NCBI RefSeq assembly: GCF_003387075.1
Contig: NZ_QUMQ01000001.1
Span: forward strand, 2,480,001 to 2,544,000
From: Asanoa ferruginea
GTDB lineage: Bacteria > Actinomycetota > Actinomycetes > Mycobacteriales > Micromonosporaceae
Direction of reading: 5' to 3'
DNA: 64,000 nucleotides
The notes under the pieces are model-generated. The model was given only the letters and a program-made list of their open reading frames with translations, was not told the DNA's origin and ran no database searches. The translations under genes and the position numbers were made by a program. Within the stretch, counting starts at the first letter, position 1. Each line of letters starts with the position of its first letter. Shown one piece after another: positions 6,867 to 14,996 of this stretch.

Positions 6867-9386
6867 ATGACCGCGGATCACGCTGCTGACCAGGGATTCG
6901 ACGCCCTGCTCAAAGCGCGCCGCCGCGACGCCGGATTAACGCAGAGCGAGCTCGCCAACCGGGCCGGGATTGGCGTCCGGACCGTTCGCGATCTCGAGCG
7001 CGGGCGGGCGTCCCGGCCACAGCGGACGACCGTCGACCTGCTGGCGACCGCGCTGCACCTCAGCGGCGCCGCGCGCACCGAGTTTCTGGCGGTGGCCCGC
7101 GGCGCGCCGACCGCACCGGCGCCCGACCCGGTTCCCTCGCTGACACCCCTCGCCTCGGCCGCGGCCAGCCGGGGGCGTGGGCTTCCGCCGCCCGGCCCGC
7201 TGGTCGGCCGCGACCTCGACGTCGCCGAGGTCGCGCTCACCCTGCTGCGCGGCGACGGCCTGGTCACCCTCGTCGGGCTGGCCGGCGTCGGCAAGACCAG
7301 CGTGGCGCTGTCGGTCATCGAACGGGTCAAGGAACGCCACCCGGGCGGCGTCGCCGGCATCCTGATCACCGAGGGCTCGACCGAGAGCGACGTGCTGACC
7401 GCCGCCGCGACCGTGTTGGGCGTCGCCCGCGCCGACGAGTTGGCCGACCGGCTCGCCGGCGCGCCGAGCCTGCTGCTGGTCGACGCCGTCGAGCGGGCGC
7501 CGGGTGCGGTCGCCGAGGCGCTGCACCGGCTGGTCGCCGTGGCGCCGTCACTGCGCATCCTGGCCACCGGCCGGCACCCGGTCGGGCTGCCTGGCGAACG
7601 CGTCTGGCCGGTCGTGCCGCTCGAGGTGCCGCCGACCGACGACCTCGACCTGTCGGCGGTGTCCAAATATCCCGCGGTCGCGCTGTTCCTCGACCGGTTG
7701 CGCCGGGTCCGCCGCGACCCACTGGAGCCCGGCGAGGTCGGCGCGCTGGTCCGGCTGGTCCGCCGGCTGGGCGGGCTGCCGCTGGCCATCGAGCTCGCCG
7801 CGGCCCGCGGCCGGGTGCTCGACATGAACCAGATCCTCGACCGCTACGGGCACCGGCTGCTCGACCTGGCCGGCCCGGAGACGGCGCCGGGAAGTGCCTA
7901 CCAGGCGATCGCCGTCAGCCTGCGCGACGCGGTCGCGGCCAGCTACCGGCTGCTCGAGCCGGAGGAGCAGGTCGCCGTGCGGCGCTTGTCGCCGTTCCGC
8001 AACCGCTGGTCGGTCGAGCTCGGCGAGGCCATGCTGGCCGACACGGCCGCGCCGGGCATCGCGCTCGACGGCGACCCGGTGCCGCTGCTCGACCGGCTCG
8101 TCGCGCTCGGCCTGCTCGGCATGCGCGGCGCCGGCTCGATGCGGTTCCGGCTGCTCGACGTGGTCCGCGACTACGCCGAGGAGCAGGCCGCGGCCGAGGG
8201 TGAGCTGACCGCGATCCGGCGCCGGCACGCGCAGGTGATGGCCCGGTTCGCCGCCCGGGTGGCGCCAGAGTTGGCCGGTGGCCGGCTGGCCGGTGCGGTG
8301 GCCCGGCTCGACGAGGTGACCAGCGACCTGTGGGCGGCGCTGGCCCACTCGGCGATCGACGACCCGCACACCGCGCTGCTGCTGGCCGCCAACCTGCCGC
8401 GCTGGTGGCGGTTCCGGGGCCGCGACGCTGCCGGTCGGCAGTGGCTGCGCCGGCTGCTCGACGACCCGCGCACGGCGGATGCCGATCCGGTGCTGCGGGC
8501 CTGGGCCCAGCTCGGCGTGGCCCAACTCGCCGCCGAGCACAGCGCCGGCCCGCTCGAGTTGCCGGCGGCCGAGGAGGCGTTGGCGACCTTCCGCGAGCAG
8601 GGCGACGTGTCCGGCGAGTTGGCCGCGCGCAACCAACTCTCGGGGCTGTGGATGTCGACGGGCGGCTACGACGAGGCGCGCCGGCACGGTGCGGCGGCGT
8701 TGGCGCTGGCGACCCGCACCGGGCGCACCCGCGACATGGCGGTCGCGCAGAGCAACCTGGCCTGGCACGAGATCCGGGGTGGCGAGCTGGCCGCGGCGCG
8801 GCGACGGATGGCCGCGGTCGACCGGCTGGCCGCCCAGTGCGGCGATGACCGGCTGCGCGCCCTGGCGCTGGCCAACGTGGCCGAGGTCAACCGCCTCGAC
8901 GGGCGCTACGAAGACGCGGTGAAGATGGGCCGGCGCGCGATCGCCGCCCTGGAGCGGCTCGGCGACCCGGGGCACCGGGCCCGGGTGCTCGGCACGATCG
9001 GGCTGGCGCTCGCCCTGGCCGACCGCTTCGACGACGCGTTCGCGGTGCTGACCCAACTTCGGTCCACGGCGTCCGGCACTGACGTGGGCGAGGCGCCGGC
9101 CAGCGACGTGCAGGGTCCGAGCGCGATGATCGAGGCGACGCTGGCCGCCAAGCGCGGTGACCGGGTGCTCGCGGCGGAATGGTTCGGGGTCGCGGTGCAG
9201 GCCTACGCCGGCGGGCGCGACCTGCGCGACGTCGCCGAGGCGCTGGTCGGGCTGGCGTCGGTGACCGACGAAGAGGAGACCCGCGGAGCGGTGGTCGAGC
9301 GGCTCGACGCGGTCTGCAAAGAAGGCGGGATCACGCTGCTGGCCACGGAGCGAAGCCGGGCCGAAGGACAAGACAGCCGGCGCTGA
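6867..9386 (+). CDS. XRE-type HTH regulator with STAND NTPase and TPR repeats
   Basis: About 839 residues. Residues 10-65 form an XRE helix-turn-helix (LTQSELANRAGIGVRTVRDLE). Residues about 105-430 form an NB-ARC/STAND ATPase with Walker A GLAGVGKTS, Walker B SLLLVDAVE and the ATGRHP and GGLPLAIELAAARGR (NB-ARC GxPLA) motifs. The C-terminal half consists of helical TPR-like repeats. Proteins of this build are signal-responsive transcription regulators in actinomycetes whose ligand binds the repeat region. ATG 6867 is chosen because HTH homology begins 8 residues later. TACCCT sits 8 bases before it and no ribosome site is seen, so translation may be leaderless. It is monocistronic and its targets are unknown. 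Confidence 0.85.
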   Translation: MTADHAADQGFDALLKARRRDAGLTQSELANRAGIGVRTVRDLERGRASRPQRTTVDLLATALHLSGAARTEFLAVARGAPTAPAPDPVPSLTPLASAAASRGRGLPPPGPLVGRDLDVAEVALTLLRGDGLVTLVGLAGVGKTSVALSVIERVKERHPGGVAGILITEGSTESDVLTAAATVLGVARADELADRLAGAPSLLLVDAVERAPGAVAEALHRLVAVAPSLRILATGRHPVGLPGERVWPVVPLEVPPTDDLDLSAVSKYPAVALFLDRLRRVRRDPLEPGEVGALVRLVRRLGGLPLAIELAAARGRVLDMNQILDRYGHRLLDLAGPETAPGSAYQAIAVSLRDAVAASYRLLEPEEQVAVRRLSPFRNRWSVELGEAMLADTAAPGIALDGDPVPLLDRLVALGLLGMRGAGSMRFRLLDVVRDYAEEQAAAEGELTAIRRRHAQVMARFAARVAPELAGGRLAGAVARLDEVTSDLWAALAHSAIDDPHTALLLAANLPRWWRFRGRDAAGRQWLRRLLDDPRTADADPVLRAWAQLGVAQLAAEHSAGPLELPAAEEALATFREQGDVSGELAARNQLSGLWMSTGGYDEARRHGAAALALATRTGRTRDMAVAQSNLAWHEIRGGELAAARRRMAAVDRLAAQCGDDRLRALALANVAEVNRLDGRYEDAVKMGRRAIAALERLGDPGHRARVLGTIGLALALADRFDDAFAVLTQLRSTASGTDVGEAPASDVQGPSAMIEATLAAKRGDRVLAAEWFGVAVQAYAGGRDLRDVAEALVGLASVTDEEETRGAVVERLDAVCKEGGITLLATERSRAEGQDSRR

Positions 9387-9629
9387 CCGCCCTCCCACTC
9401 AGTCAGCACCGGCTGCCTTCCACCCCCGCTCGACGCGGACCAGCCCGCCCCCCGACGGACTATCTATAACGTCCGCGCCGCGCCCCCCGTGGCGCTCGCG
9501 CTTTGTCCCCGTTGCGTGTGTTGCTGGTGAGTACCGTATCGGTGGCCGCGCGCTCGGCGTACCAAATGTGGCTTTTGGCGATAAGAGGTTATCGGTTCTG
9601 CCGGTCTTTCTGCCGGTGACCGATTAGGC
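9387..9629. other. Non-coding gap with two small inverted repeats
   Basis: 243 bases between convergent genes with no credible coding sequence. It contains CGATAA-GAGG-TTATCG (9579-9594), a looser CCAAA/TTTGG pair just before it, and two copies of TCTGCCGGT around 9597-9616. The CGATAA hairpin may serve as a terminator for one or both flanking genes. Confidence 0.5.
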
Positions 9630-10193
9630 CTATCGAGCGCTGAGGGTTTCCGGCTCGTCGGCCTCGGCGTCGGGGTCGGTGTCGGGCTCGTTGTCGGGGT
9701 CGTCGGGGTCGCACACCCCGCCCCGCTCGGGAACGCCGGCGGTGGCGCAGGGGTTGACCGCGTCGCGCACCCGGCGCAGCAGGCTCAGGAGCTGGTCGAG
9801 CTCGGCCGGGGTGAGCTGGCCGGTGAACCACTCCTCGATCAGCGCCAGGTGGCCCGGCAGGGTATCGGTGAGCTTCGTCATGCCGGCGTTGGTGACGCCC
9901 GCGTAGGAGCTGCGCCGATCGGTGGGGCAGGCGCGGCGCCGGAGCAGGCCGTCGCGCTCCATCCGGTCGACCACCCGGGTGACGCCACTGGTCGACAGCG
10001 AGGTTTGGGCGGCGAGGTCGGTCATGCGTAGTTCGTGACCGGGGGAGCGGGCGAGCCGCATCAGGACCTCGAACTCAACGGGGGACAGCTTCTGCCCCGC
10101 GAACTGCGCGGCGAAGCGCGCCGAGAGCCCGATGAAGGTCTCGGAGAGCAGCCCGATCGCGGTGATGCGGGGATCGTCTAACAGCTCAGCCAC
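9630..10193 (-). CDS. MarR family transcriptional regulator
   Basis: A 187-residue winged-helix repressor. The recognition region reads RMTDLAAQTSLSTSGVTRVVDRMERDGLLRR, given here as LAAQTSLSTSGVTRVVDRME, which is a standard MarR helix-turn-helix and wing. The C-terminal tail (DPDDPDNEPDTDPDAEADEP) is unusually acidic and probably disordered. The start is set at GTG 10193 because TACACT lies 7 bases upstream, the leaderless arrangement; an ATG at 10220 would add 9 residues. It is divergent from a YceI gene, a pairing common in actinobacteria. The intergenic region holds an inverted repeat likely used to control the YceI gene, itself, or both. The ligand is unknown. Confidence 0.88.
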   Translation of the reverse strand: MAELLDDPRITAIGLLSETFIGLSARFAAQFAGQKLSPVEFEVLMRLARSPGHELRMTDLAAQTSLSTSGVTRVVDRMERDGLLRRRACPTDRRSSYAGVTNAGMTKLTDTLPGHLALIEEWFTGQLTPAELDQLLSLLRRVRDAVNPCATAGVPERGGVCDPDDPDNEPDTDPDAEADEPETLSAR

Positions 10194-10200
10194 GAGATTG

Positions 10201-10263
10201 AGTGTACCAGTCCTTGACATGCGGAATATTGCGAGAGATATAGTTGCTCAATCAAGCGTTGAG
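10201..10263. promoter_or_regulatory. Divergent MarR/YceI promoter region with candidate operator
   Basis: Towards YceI: -35 TTGACA (10214-10219) with -10 GATATA (10237-10242, spacing 17). Towards MarR: -10 TACACT on the minus strand (10201-10206). Downstream of the YceI -10 lies the inverted repeat CTCAA-n7-TTGAG (10247-10263), a candidate MarR site. The promoter elements are read directly; the binding is inferred. Confidence 0.65.
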
Positions 10264-10297
10264 TTCGTCCCGACAACCGCTGAAGGGTTCTTCTCCG

Positions 10298-10882
10298 ATG
10301 AGCGACACCGTCACCAACAACACCCGCGTCTGGAACGGCCTGACCATCCCCACCGCGGGCTCGTACGACCTGGACGCCGCGCACAAGCTGGTCGGCTTCA
10401 CCGCGCGCCACATGATGGTCGCCAAGGTACGCGGTCACTTCGACGAGGCATCTGCCACGATCACCGTCGGCGAGAACCCGCTGGAGTCGTCCGTCACCGC
10501 GACGATCAAGACCGCCAGCATCACCACCGGTGTCGCGGACCGTGACGCCCACCTCCGCAGCCCCGACTTCCTCAAGACCGAGGAGTTTCCGACCATCGAG
10601 TTCCAGAGCATCGGTGGCGTCAAGGAGGTCAACGGCAACGAGTTCGTGCTCCCCGGCGAGCTCACGATCCGCGGCGTGACCCGCAAGGTCGACCTGAAGG
10701 TCGAGTTCGAGGGCGCCGGCCGAAACCCTTACGGCATGGACATTTTCGGCTTCTCGGCACACACCGAGATCGACCGTGAGGACTTCGGCCTGACCTGGAA
10801 CGTCAACCTGGAGACCGGTGGCGTTCTGGTGGGCAAGAAGGTGCGCATCGAGCTCGAGGGCGAGGCCGTTCGTCAGGCCTGA
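10298..10882 (+). CDS. YceI family protein
   Basis: A 194-residue lipocalin-like beta-barrel of the YceI family, whose members bind polyisoprenoid or other amphipathic molecules. Typical blocks are YDLDAAHKLVGFTARHMMV (about 25-43), RDAHLRSPDFLKTEEFPTIEF (seen as DAHLRSPDFL and EEFPTIEF), LTIRGVTRKVDL and the C-terminal REDFGLTWN. No signal peptide is present, so this member is probably cytoplasmic, as in many actinobacteria. GAAGGG precedes ATG 10298 by 10 bases. It has its own strong promoter facing the MarR gene and a perfect 17-bp terminator hairpin after it. Regulation by the adjacent MarR protein is likely. Confidence 0.93.
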   Translation: MSDTVTNNTRVWNGLTIPTAGSYDLDAAHKLVGFTARHMMVAKVRGHFDEASATITVGENPLESSVTATIKTASITTGVADRDAHLRSPDFLKTEEFPTIEFQSIGGVKEVNGNEFVLPGELTIRGVTRKVDLKVEFEGAGRNPYGMDIFGFSAHTEIDREDFGLTWNVNLETGGVLVGKKVRIELEGEAVRQA

Positions 10883-10895
10883 TTTACCCCTCTTT

Positions 10896-10935
10896 CCAGG
10901 GCCCCGGCAGCTGATCCAAGCTGCCGGGGCCCTGG
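10896..10935 (+). terminator. Strong terminator after the YceI gene
   Basis: Perfect 17-bp inverted repeat beginning CCAGGGCCCCGGCAGCT with loop GATCCA, 13 bases after the YceI stop. No T-tract follows. Confidence 0.8.
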
Positions 10936-11074
10936 CGTATGGTGGACTGAACGCTTTGATCCGCTTACAAAGGGTGATAAGTATTTGGTTTGTCCCTGGC
11001 CGAGCGCCCCTCGCGCTCCTACCGTGAAGGGTCCACCGCCAGTCATACGGGGCCGTGCGCCGGGGAGGGCACAC

Positions 11075-12553
11075 ATGGGCAAGGATGTGTCGCCGCTTGG
11101 TTTCTCCCGCGAAGATCGCGTCCGTTATCGCCAGAAAGTCCGGCGATGTCTCGATGTCTTCGCGTTGATGCTCGACGACTTCGAGTTCGACGCCGAGCGG
11201 CCGACGACGGGTCTCGAGATCGAGCTCAACCTGGTCGACAAAGACGCCGAGCCAGCCATGCGCAACGCGGAGATCCTCGCCAACCTCGCGGATCCGACCT
11301 TCCAGACCGAGCTCGGTCAGTTCAACCTCGAGCTCAACGCCCGTCCCCGCATGATCGAGGGCGACGGCTTCGCCGATTACCAGCACGACATCCAGGCCAG
11401 CCTCGGGCGCGCGGAAGACCGGGCCAACAAGGCCGACGCGACCATCGTGCTGATCGGCATCCTGCCCACGCTCACCCCGCGCCACCTGGTGCTCGGCAAC
11501 CTCTCCAGCAACGAGCGCTATTGGGCACTCAACGAGCAGATCGTCGACGCCCGCGGCGAAGACATCGGGCTCGACATCCGCGGTGTCGAACGGTTGCAGA
11601 CCTTCACCGACTCGATCGCGCCGGAGTCGGCGTGCACCAGCGTGCAGTTCCACCTTCAGGTCTCGCCAGACGCCTTCGCCAGCTATTGGAACGCCGCGCA
11701 GTCGATCGCCGGCATCCAGGTCGGCATCGGCGCCAACTCCCCTTATCTCTATGGGAAGCAGCTCTGGGCGGAGACCCGGATCGCGCTGTTCGAGCAGGCC
11801 ACCGACACCCGGCCCGATGAGCTGAAATCGCAAGGTGTACGCCCGCGGGTCTGGTTCGGCGAACGATGGATCACGTCCATCTTCGACTTGTTCGAGGAGA
11901 ACGTGCGCTATTTCCCGCCGTTGCTGCCCATCACCGACGACGAGGACCCGGTCGAGGTCCTACACAACGGCGGCGTGCCACATCTGGGCGAGTTGCGGCT
12001 GCACAACGGCACGATCTACCGCTGGAACCGCCCGGTCTACGACGTCACCAACGGCCGCCCGCACCTGCGGGTGGAAAACCGCGTGCTTCCGGCCGGCCCG
12101 ACGGTGGTCGACATGCTGGCCAACGCGGCGTTCTACTTCGGACTCGTCCGCGACCTGGCCGAGGCCGACCGTCCGATTTGGAGCCAGCTGCCGTTCACGA
12201 AGGCGGAGGAGAACTTCCACGCCGCGGCCCGGCGCGGGCTGGACGCCCGGGTCTACTGGCCACGGCACGGCGAAGTCCGGATCGCCGACCTGGTGCCCGA
12301 CGTGCTGCTGCCGCGGGCGGCCGCCGGCCTTGACCGGTTCGGCGTCGCACCCCGCTTCCGCGACCAATTGCTCGGCATCATCGGCGAACGCTGCCGCACG
12401 GGCCAAAACGGCGCGGCCTGGCAGACCGCGATGGTGCGGGTGGCCGAACACAAGCGCGGCATGGACCGGACCACCGCCCTGCACCACATGCTCACCCGGT
12501 ATGGCGAGCTACAACGCACCAACGACCCCGTGCACACCTGGCCGATCGACTAA
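11075..12553 (+). CDS. Glutamate-cysteine ligase family (GCS2-like) protein
   Basis: About 492 residues, matching actinobacterial proteins annotated as glutamate--cysteine ligases, an ATP-grasp-like carboxylate-amine ligase fold. Characteristic blocks are TTGLEIELNLVDKDAEPAMRN (seen as GLEIELNLVD), TELGQFNLELNARPR, ACTSVQFHLQVSP, GIGANSPYLYGKQLW and RPHLRVENRVLPAGPT. In the family these bind glutamate, ATP and Mg. GGGGAGG lies before ATG 11075. The gene stands alone between a terminator and a convergent membrane-protein gene. Mycothiol-producing actinobacteria do not normally depend on glutathione, so the true substrate may be a different amino acid or amine; the fold is secure, the reaction is not. 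Confidence 0.82.
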   Translation: MGKDVSPLGFSREDRVRYRQKVRRCLDVFALMLDDFEFDAERPTTGLEIELNLVDKDAEPAMRNAEILANLADPTFQTELGQFNLELNARPRMIEGDGFADYQHDIQASLGRAEDRANKADATIVLIGILPTLTPRHLVLGNLSSNERYWALNEQIVDARGEDIGLDIRGVERLQTFTDSIAPESACTSVQFHLQVSPDAFASYWNAAQSIAGIQVGIGANSPYLYGKQLWAETRIALFEQATDTRPDELKSQGVRPRVWFGERWITSIFDLFEENVRYFPPLLPITDDEDPVEVLHNGGVPHLGELRLHNGTIYRWNRPVYDVTNGRPHLRVENRVLPAGPTVVDMLANAAFYFGLVRDLAEADRPIWSQLPFTKAEENFHAAARRGLDARVYWPRHGEVRIADLVPDVLLPRAAAGLDRFGVAPRFRDQLLGIIGERCRTGQNGAAWQTAMVRVAEHKRGMDRTTALHHMLTRYGELQRTNDPVHTWPID

Positions 12554-12566
12554 GGACGGTCGTCTC

Positions 12567-12592
12567 GCCGCGGTGGCTTTCTGACCCGCGGC
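12567..12592. terminator. Candidate bidirectional terminator
   Basis: GCCGCGG (12567-12573) and CCGCGGC (12586-12592) form a 7-bp stem with a 12-base loop between two convergent genes. It is short, so moderate support only. Confidence 0.4.
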
Positions 12593-12601
12593 TGGTGCCG
12601 T

Positions 12602-13810
12602 TTACTTGCTGCGGCGGCCGAAGCGGCGGGGCTTGCGCTCCGGATCGGCCGGCGGCTCGGGGTCGCCAGGTGCGGTGCCTTCGGGCCACAGGGGCGTTGC
12701 GACGGAGGTGCGGGTGGTCGCCGACTCGCTGCTGTCGCTCGCGCTGCCTCGCGCGCCGTAGCCGTGCTCGTCGGACTCGCCGTAGCCGTGCTCGTCGGCC
12801 TCGCCGTAGGCCCGGTCGGTGGATGCCGCGGTCGTCGTGGTGGTCGCGTAGCGGGTTGTCTCGCCGTCGCCGAAGGGGTCGTCCGCGGCTTTTTCGCCGC
12901 GTTGGGCCGGGACGGTGACGCCGGTGGCGAGGCGGTCGGCGCGTTGCGCCAGCGAGGTGACCAGCACGGAGCCGGCCAGTCCGGCCAGGACCGCGTAGGG
13001 CGCCAGCAGGTGAGCGGAGACCTGCTCGGGCCGGATGCCGGACAGCCGCGGGGCGGCCAGGAAGTAGGCAGCGGCCACGACGAGCGGGCCGGCGATGCCG
13101 GAGACCGCGGCACCGACGCGGTGCAGCGGGTCGCGCGCCGGGCCCCGGGCGACCAGAGCGCCGATGACGAAGGCCGCGCCCAGCGACAGGGCCGCGCCGG
13201 GCCAGTAAAGGTAGTCGCGGAACCACAAGGCCTCGCCACCGCCGGTGATCTGCCAGACGCCGAGTTGGGCCGGGGCCTGGTCACCACCGGAGATCACGCC
13301 CTCGCTGACCGAGACGACCGAGAGCAGCCAGAGCCAACCGACCGTGGCGATGACGTTGACCGCAGCGGCGCGTGACGACAGGGTCCAGATCGCGACGACG
13401 ATGCCCAGCAGGACACCGATCACCGCGTAGCCCGCGGCAATGGTCTGCGGCGAGAACGTGTCGGCCCGGACGGCGGCGCGGGCCGGAACGGCCACCAGGG
13501 CGACCGTGACCAACGCACCGACGGCGGCGGCGATGACCAGCGAGACCCGACCGAGCAGCGCGGCGGCGGGCGGCTCGCCCTCGTCGTCGGCCAGGCGTTG
13601 CGCGCCGATCGCACCGGCGACGGTGGATGTCGCGGCGATCCACGCGGCCCACGCCAGGCTCGCCGCCCAGGCCGCTTCGCCGGCCCGGTCGGATGCCGGC
13701 AACCAGGTGATGATGCCCAGGCCGTAGCCGAGACCGAGCTGCGCGGCGCCCGCGCACGCGGCAATACCGATCGCCGCGGCGATCGATCCTCCCCAGCCTC
13801 GTACGGCCAT
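12602..13810 (-). CDS. Multi-pass membrane protein with Ser/Thr-rich cytoplasmic tail
   Basis: 402 residues, family not recognised. It has about eight hydrophobic helices (for example GIAACAGAAQLGLGYGLGII, VSLVIAAAVGALVTVALVAV and AGYAVIGVLLGIVVAIWTL) up to about residue 285. A polar tail follows with Thr/Ser clusters, two copies of DEHGYG and a basic RKPRRFGRRSK end. The start is ATG 13810, with TACGCT 7 bases upstream and no ribosome site, so leaderless translation is likely. It diverges from the PASTA-domain gene, and an inverted repeat sits between them. The Ser/Thr-rich tail could be a kinase substrate, but that is only a guess from composition. Confidence 0.8.
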   Translation of the reverse strand: MAVRGWGGSIAAAIGIAACAGAAQLGLGYGLGIITWLPASDRAGEAAWAASLAWAAWIAATSTVAGAIGAQRLADDEGEPPAAALLGRVSLVIAAAVGALVTVALVAVPARAAVRADTFSPQTIAAGYAVIGVLLGIVVAIWTLSSRAAAVNVIATVGWLWLLSVVSVSEGVISGGDQAPAQLGVWQITGGGEALWFRDYLYWPGAALSLGAAFVIGALVARGPARDPLHRVGAAVSGIAGPLVVAAAYFLAAPRLSGIRPEQVSAHLLAPYAVLAGLAGSVLVTSLAQRADRLATGVTVPAQRGEKAADDPFGDGETTRYATTTTTAASTDRAYGEADEHGYGESDEHGYGARGSASDSSESATTRTSVATPLWPEGTAPGDPEPPADPERKPRRFGRRSK

Positions 13811-13817
13811 GCCGGGC

Positions 13818-13870
13818 AGCGTAGCGTCCGGCCGCACCGCGGGCGAGACTGCTATCCACAACCGTTGTGG
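13818..13870. promoter_or_regulatory. Divergent promoter region with CCACAAC-C-GTTGTGG repeat
   Basis: Minus-strand TACGCT (13818-13823) is the -10 for the membrane-protein gene. A perfect inverted repeat, CCACAAC (13856-13862), C, GTTGTGG (13864-13870), lies between the two divergent genes. Its left half, within TATCCACAA, also resembles a DnaA box with one mismatch. Confidence 0.5.
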
Positions 13871-13942
13871 TCGCGAGAAGCGGGTTTCAGCCCAGCAGGC
13901 TAGGGTCGGTGCCGGATCTTCCCGGCGTAGAAAGGGATCGTG

Positions 13943-14992
13943 ATGGCCGACCAGCCCGAGGACCCGCGCCCAAAGCGCGGTGCCGGCTCGGACGACCCTG
14001 GCCAGCCGGCTCCCAACGACCCGATCCGCGACGCCGAGGCCGCGTCGGATCGCACCCGGCCGCTCGACCAAACGGCGCCGTTCGATCCGATCCGGGATGA
14101 CGAGGCCGAGGCGGATCGGACTCAGGCGTTGCCCGACGGCGCCGGTCGGCCGCTTGACCAGACCGCGCCGTTCGACCCGATTCGCGACGACGAGGATGAC
14201 GACGCGTCGGACGCGGCCGCGGAGACCCAGCGGCTGCCGGACGATCCTGACCGCACCGCGCGCATTGACCGGGCGGCCGACGATCGCACCACGCAGATCT
14301 CGGCGGCCGACCGCACTACCCGGATCCAGCGCTCGGGCCCGGGCAACGGCGACGATCGCACCACCCGGATCCAGCAACAATCGGGTCCGCGCAACGCCAC
14401 CCCGCCCAACGATCGGGCCTGGGCCGGGCGCGCCGGCATCCCGCAGCCCGGCGGTCCGGGCGGGCCACCCGATGACGGCCCGCCGCGCGATGACTGGCAG
14501 CCGGGCGACGGCGGCGGACGGCGCTGGTGGATGCCGATCCTGGTCGGGATCATCGCGCTGATCCTGCTCGGCGTGCTGGCCTTCGGCCTGTGGCTGATCC
14601 TGCGCGGCGACGGCGGGACGCCGGCGCCGACGGCCACCAGCTCCGCGCCGGCACCAACCACGGCGGCGCCGACGACCGTGGCACCCACGACAAGCTCGCC
14701 GTCGCCCACCGCCACCACCCCGGCTGCCGTCGAGGTGCCGGTGGTCGAGGGGCGCAGCGTGCTGGATGCCGGACAGCTTCTGTCCGACGCCGGGTTGCCG
14801 GCGCGACTGAACTACGTCGCGTCCGACGAGCCGGCCGGCACCGTGGTCGGCTCCGACCCGGACGCCGGCACCGAGGTCCCACCCGGCACGACGGTCACGC
14901 TCGAGGTCTCGCTGGGCCCGACGACCGCACCGACCACCCCGCCGGCGACCCCGACACCAACCACCTCGCCGTTGGTCCCGCCCGGGCCCTAG
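13943..14992 (+). CDS. Single-pass membrane protein with one PASTA domain
   Basis: 349 residues with three regions. Residues 1-190 are a hydrophilic, acidic N-terminal part containing a duplicated block (PLDQTAPFDPIRDDE at about 41-55 and again near 70). It also carries six Thr-x-x-Ile/Leu motifs (TQAL, TQRL, TARI, TTQI, TTRI, TTRI). Next comes one membrane helix (MPILVGIIALILLGVLAFGLWLIL). Outside are a Thr/Pro linker, one PASTA domain (VPVVEGRSVLDAGQLLSDAG to TVTLEVSLGP) and a Thr/Pro tail. PASTA domains bind peptidoglycan fragments. It resembles the outer half of PknB without the kinase. AAAGGGA precedes GTG 13940/ATG 13943. It could couple wall sensing to phospho-signalling, which is an inference. 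Confidence 0.88.
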   Translation: MADQPEDPRPKRGAGSDDPGQPAPNDPIRDAEAASDRTRPLDQTAPFDPIRDDEAEADRTQALPDGAGRPLDQTAPFDPIRDDEDDDASDAAAETQRLPDDPDRTARIDRAADDRTTQISAADRTTRIQRSGPGNGDDRTTRIQQQSGPRNATPPNDRAWAGRAGIPQPGGPGGPPDDGPPRDDWQPGDGGGRRWWMPILVGIIALILLGVLAFGLWLILRGDGGTPAPTATSSAPAPTTAAPTTVAPTTSSPSPTATTPAAVEVPVVEGRSVLDAGQLLSDAGLPARLNYVASDEPAGTVVGSDPDAGTEVPPGTTVTLEVSLGPTTAPTTPPATPTPTTSPLVPPGP

Positions 14993-14996
14993 GTTC

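Noticed and set aside
13853-13870. Origin of replication, from DnaA-like boxes
   Set aside because: One symmetrical element only; no cluster of boxes, no dnaA/dnaN/gyrase genes in the window. The gene order suggests the origin is near but outside.
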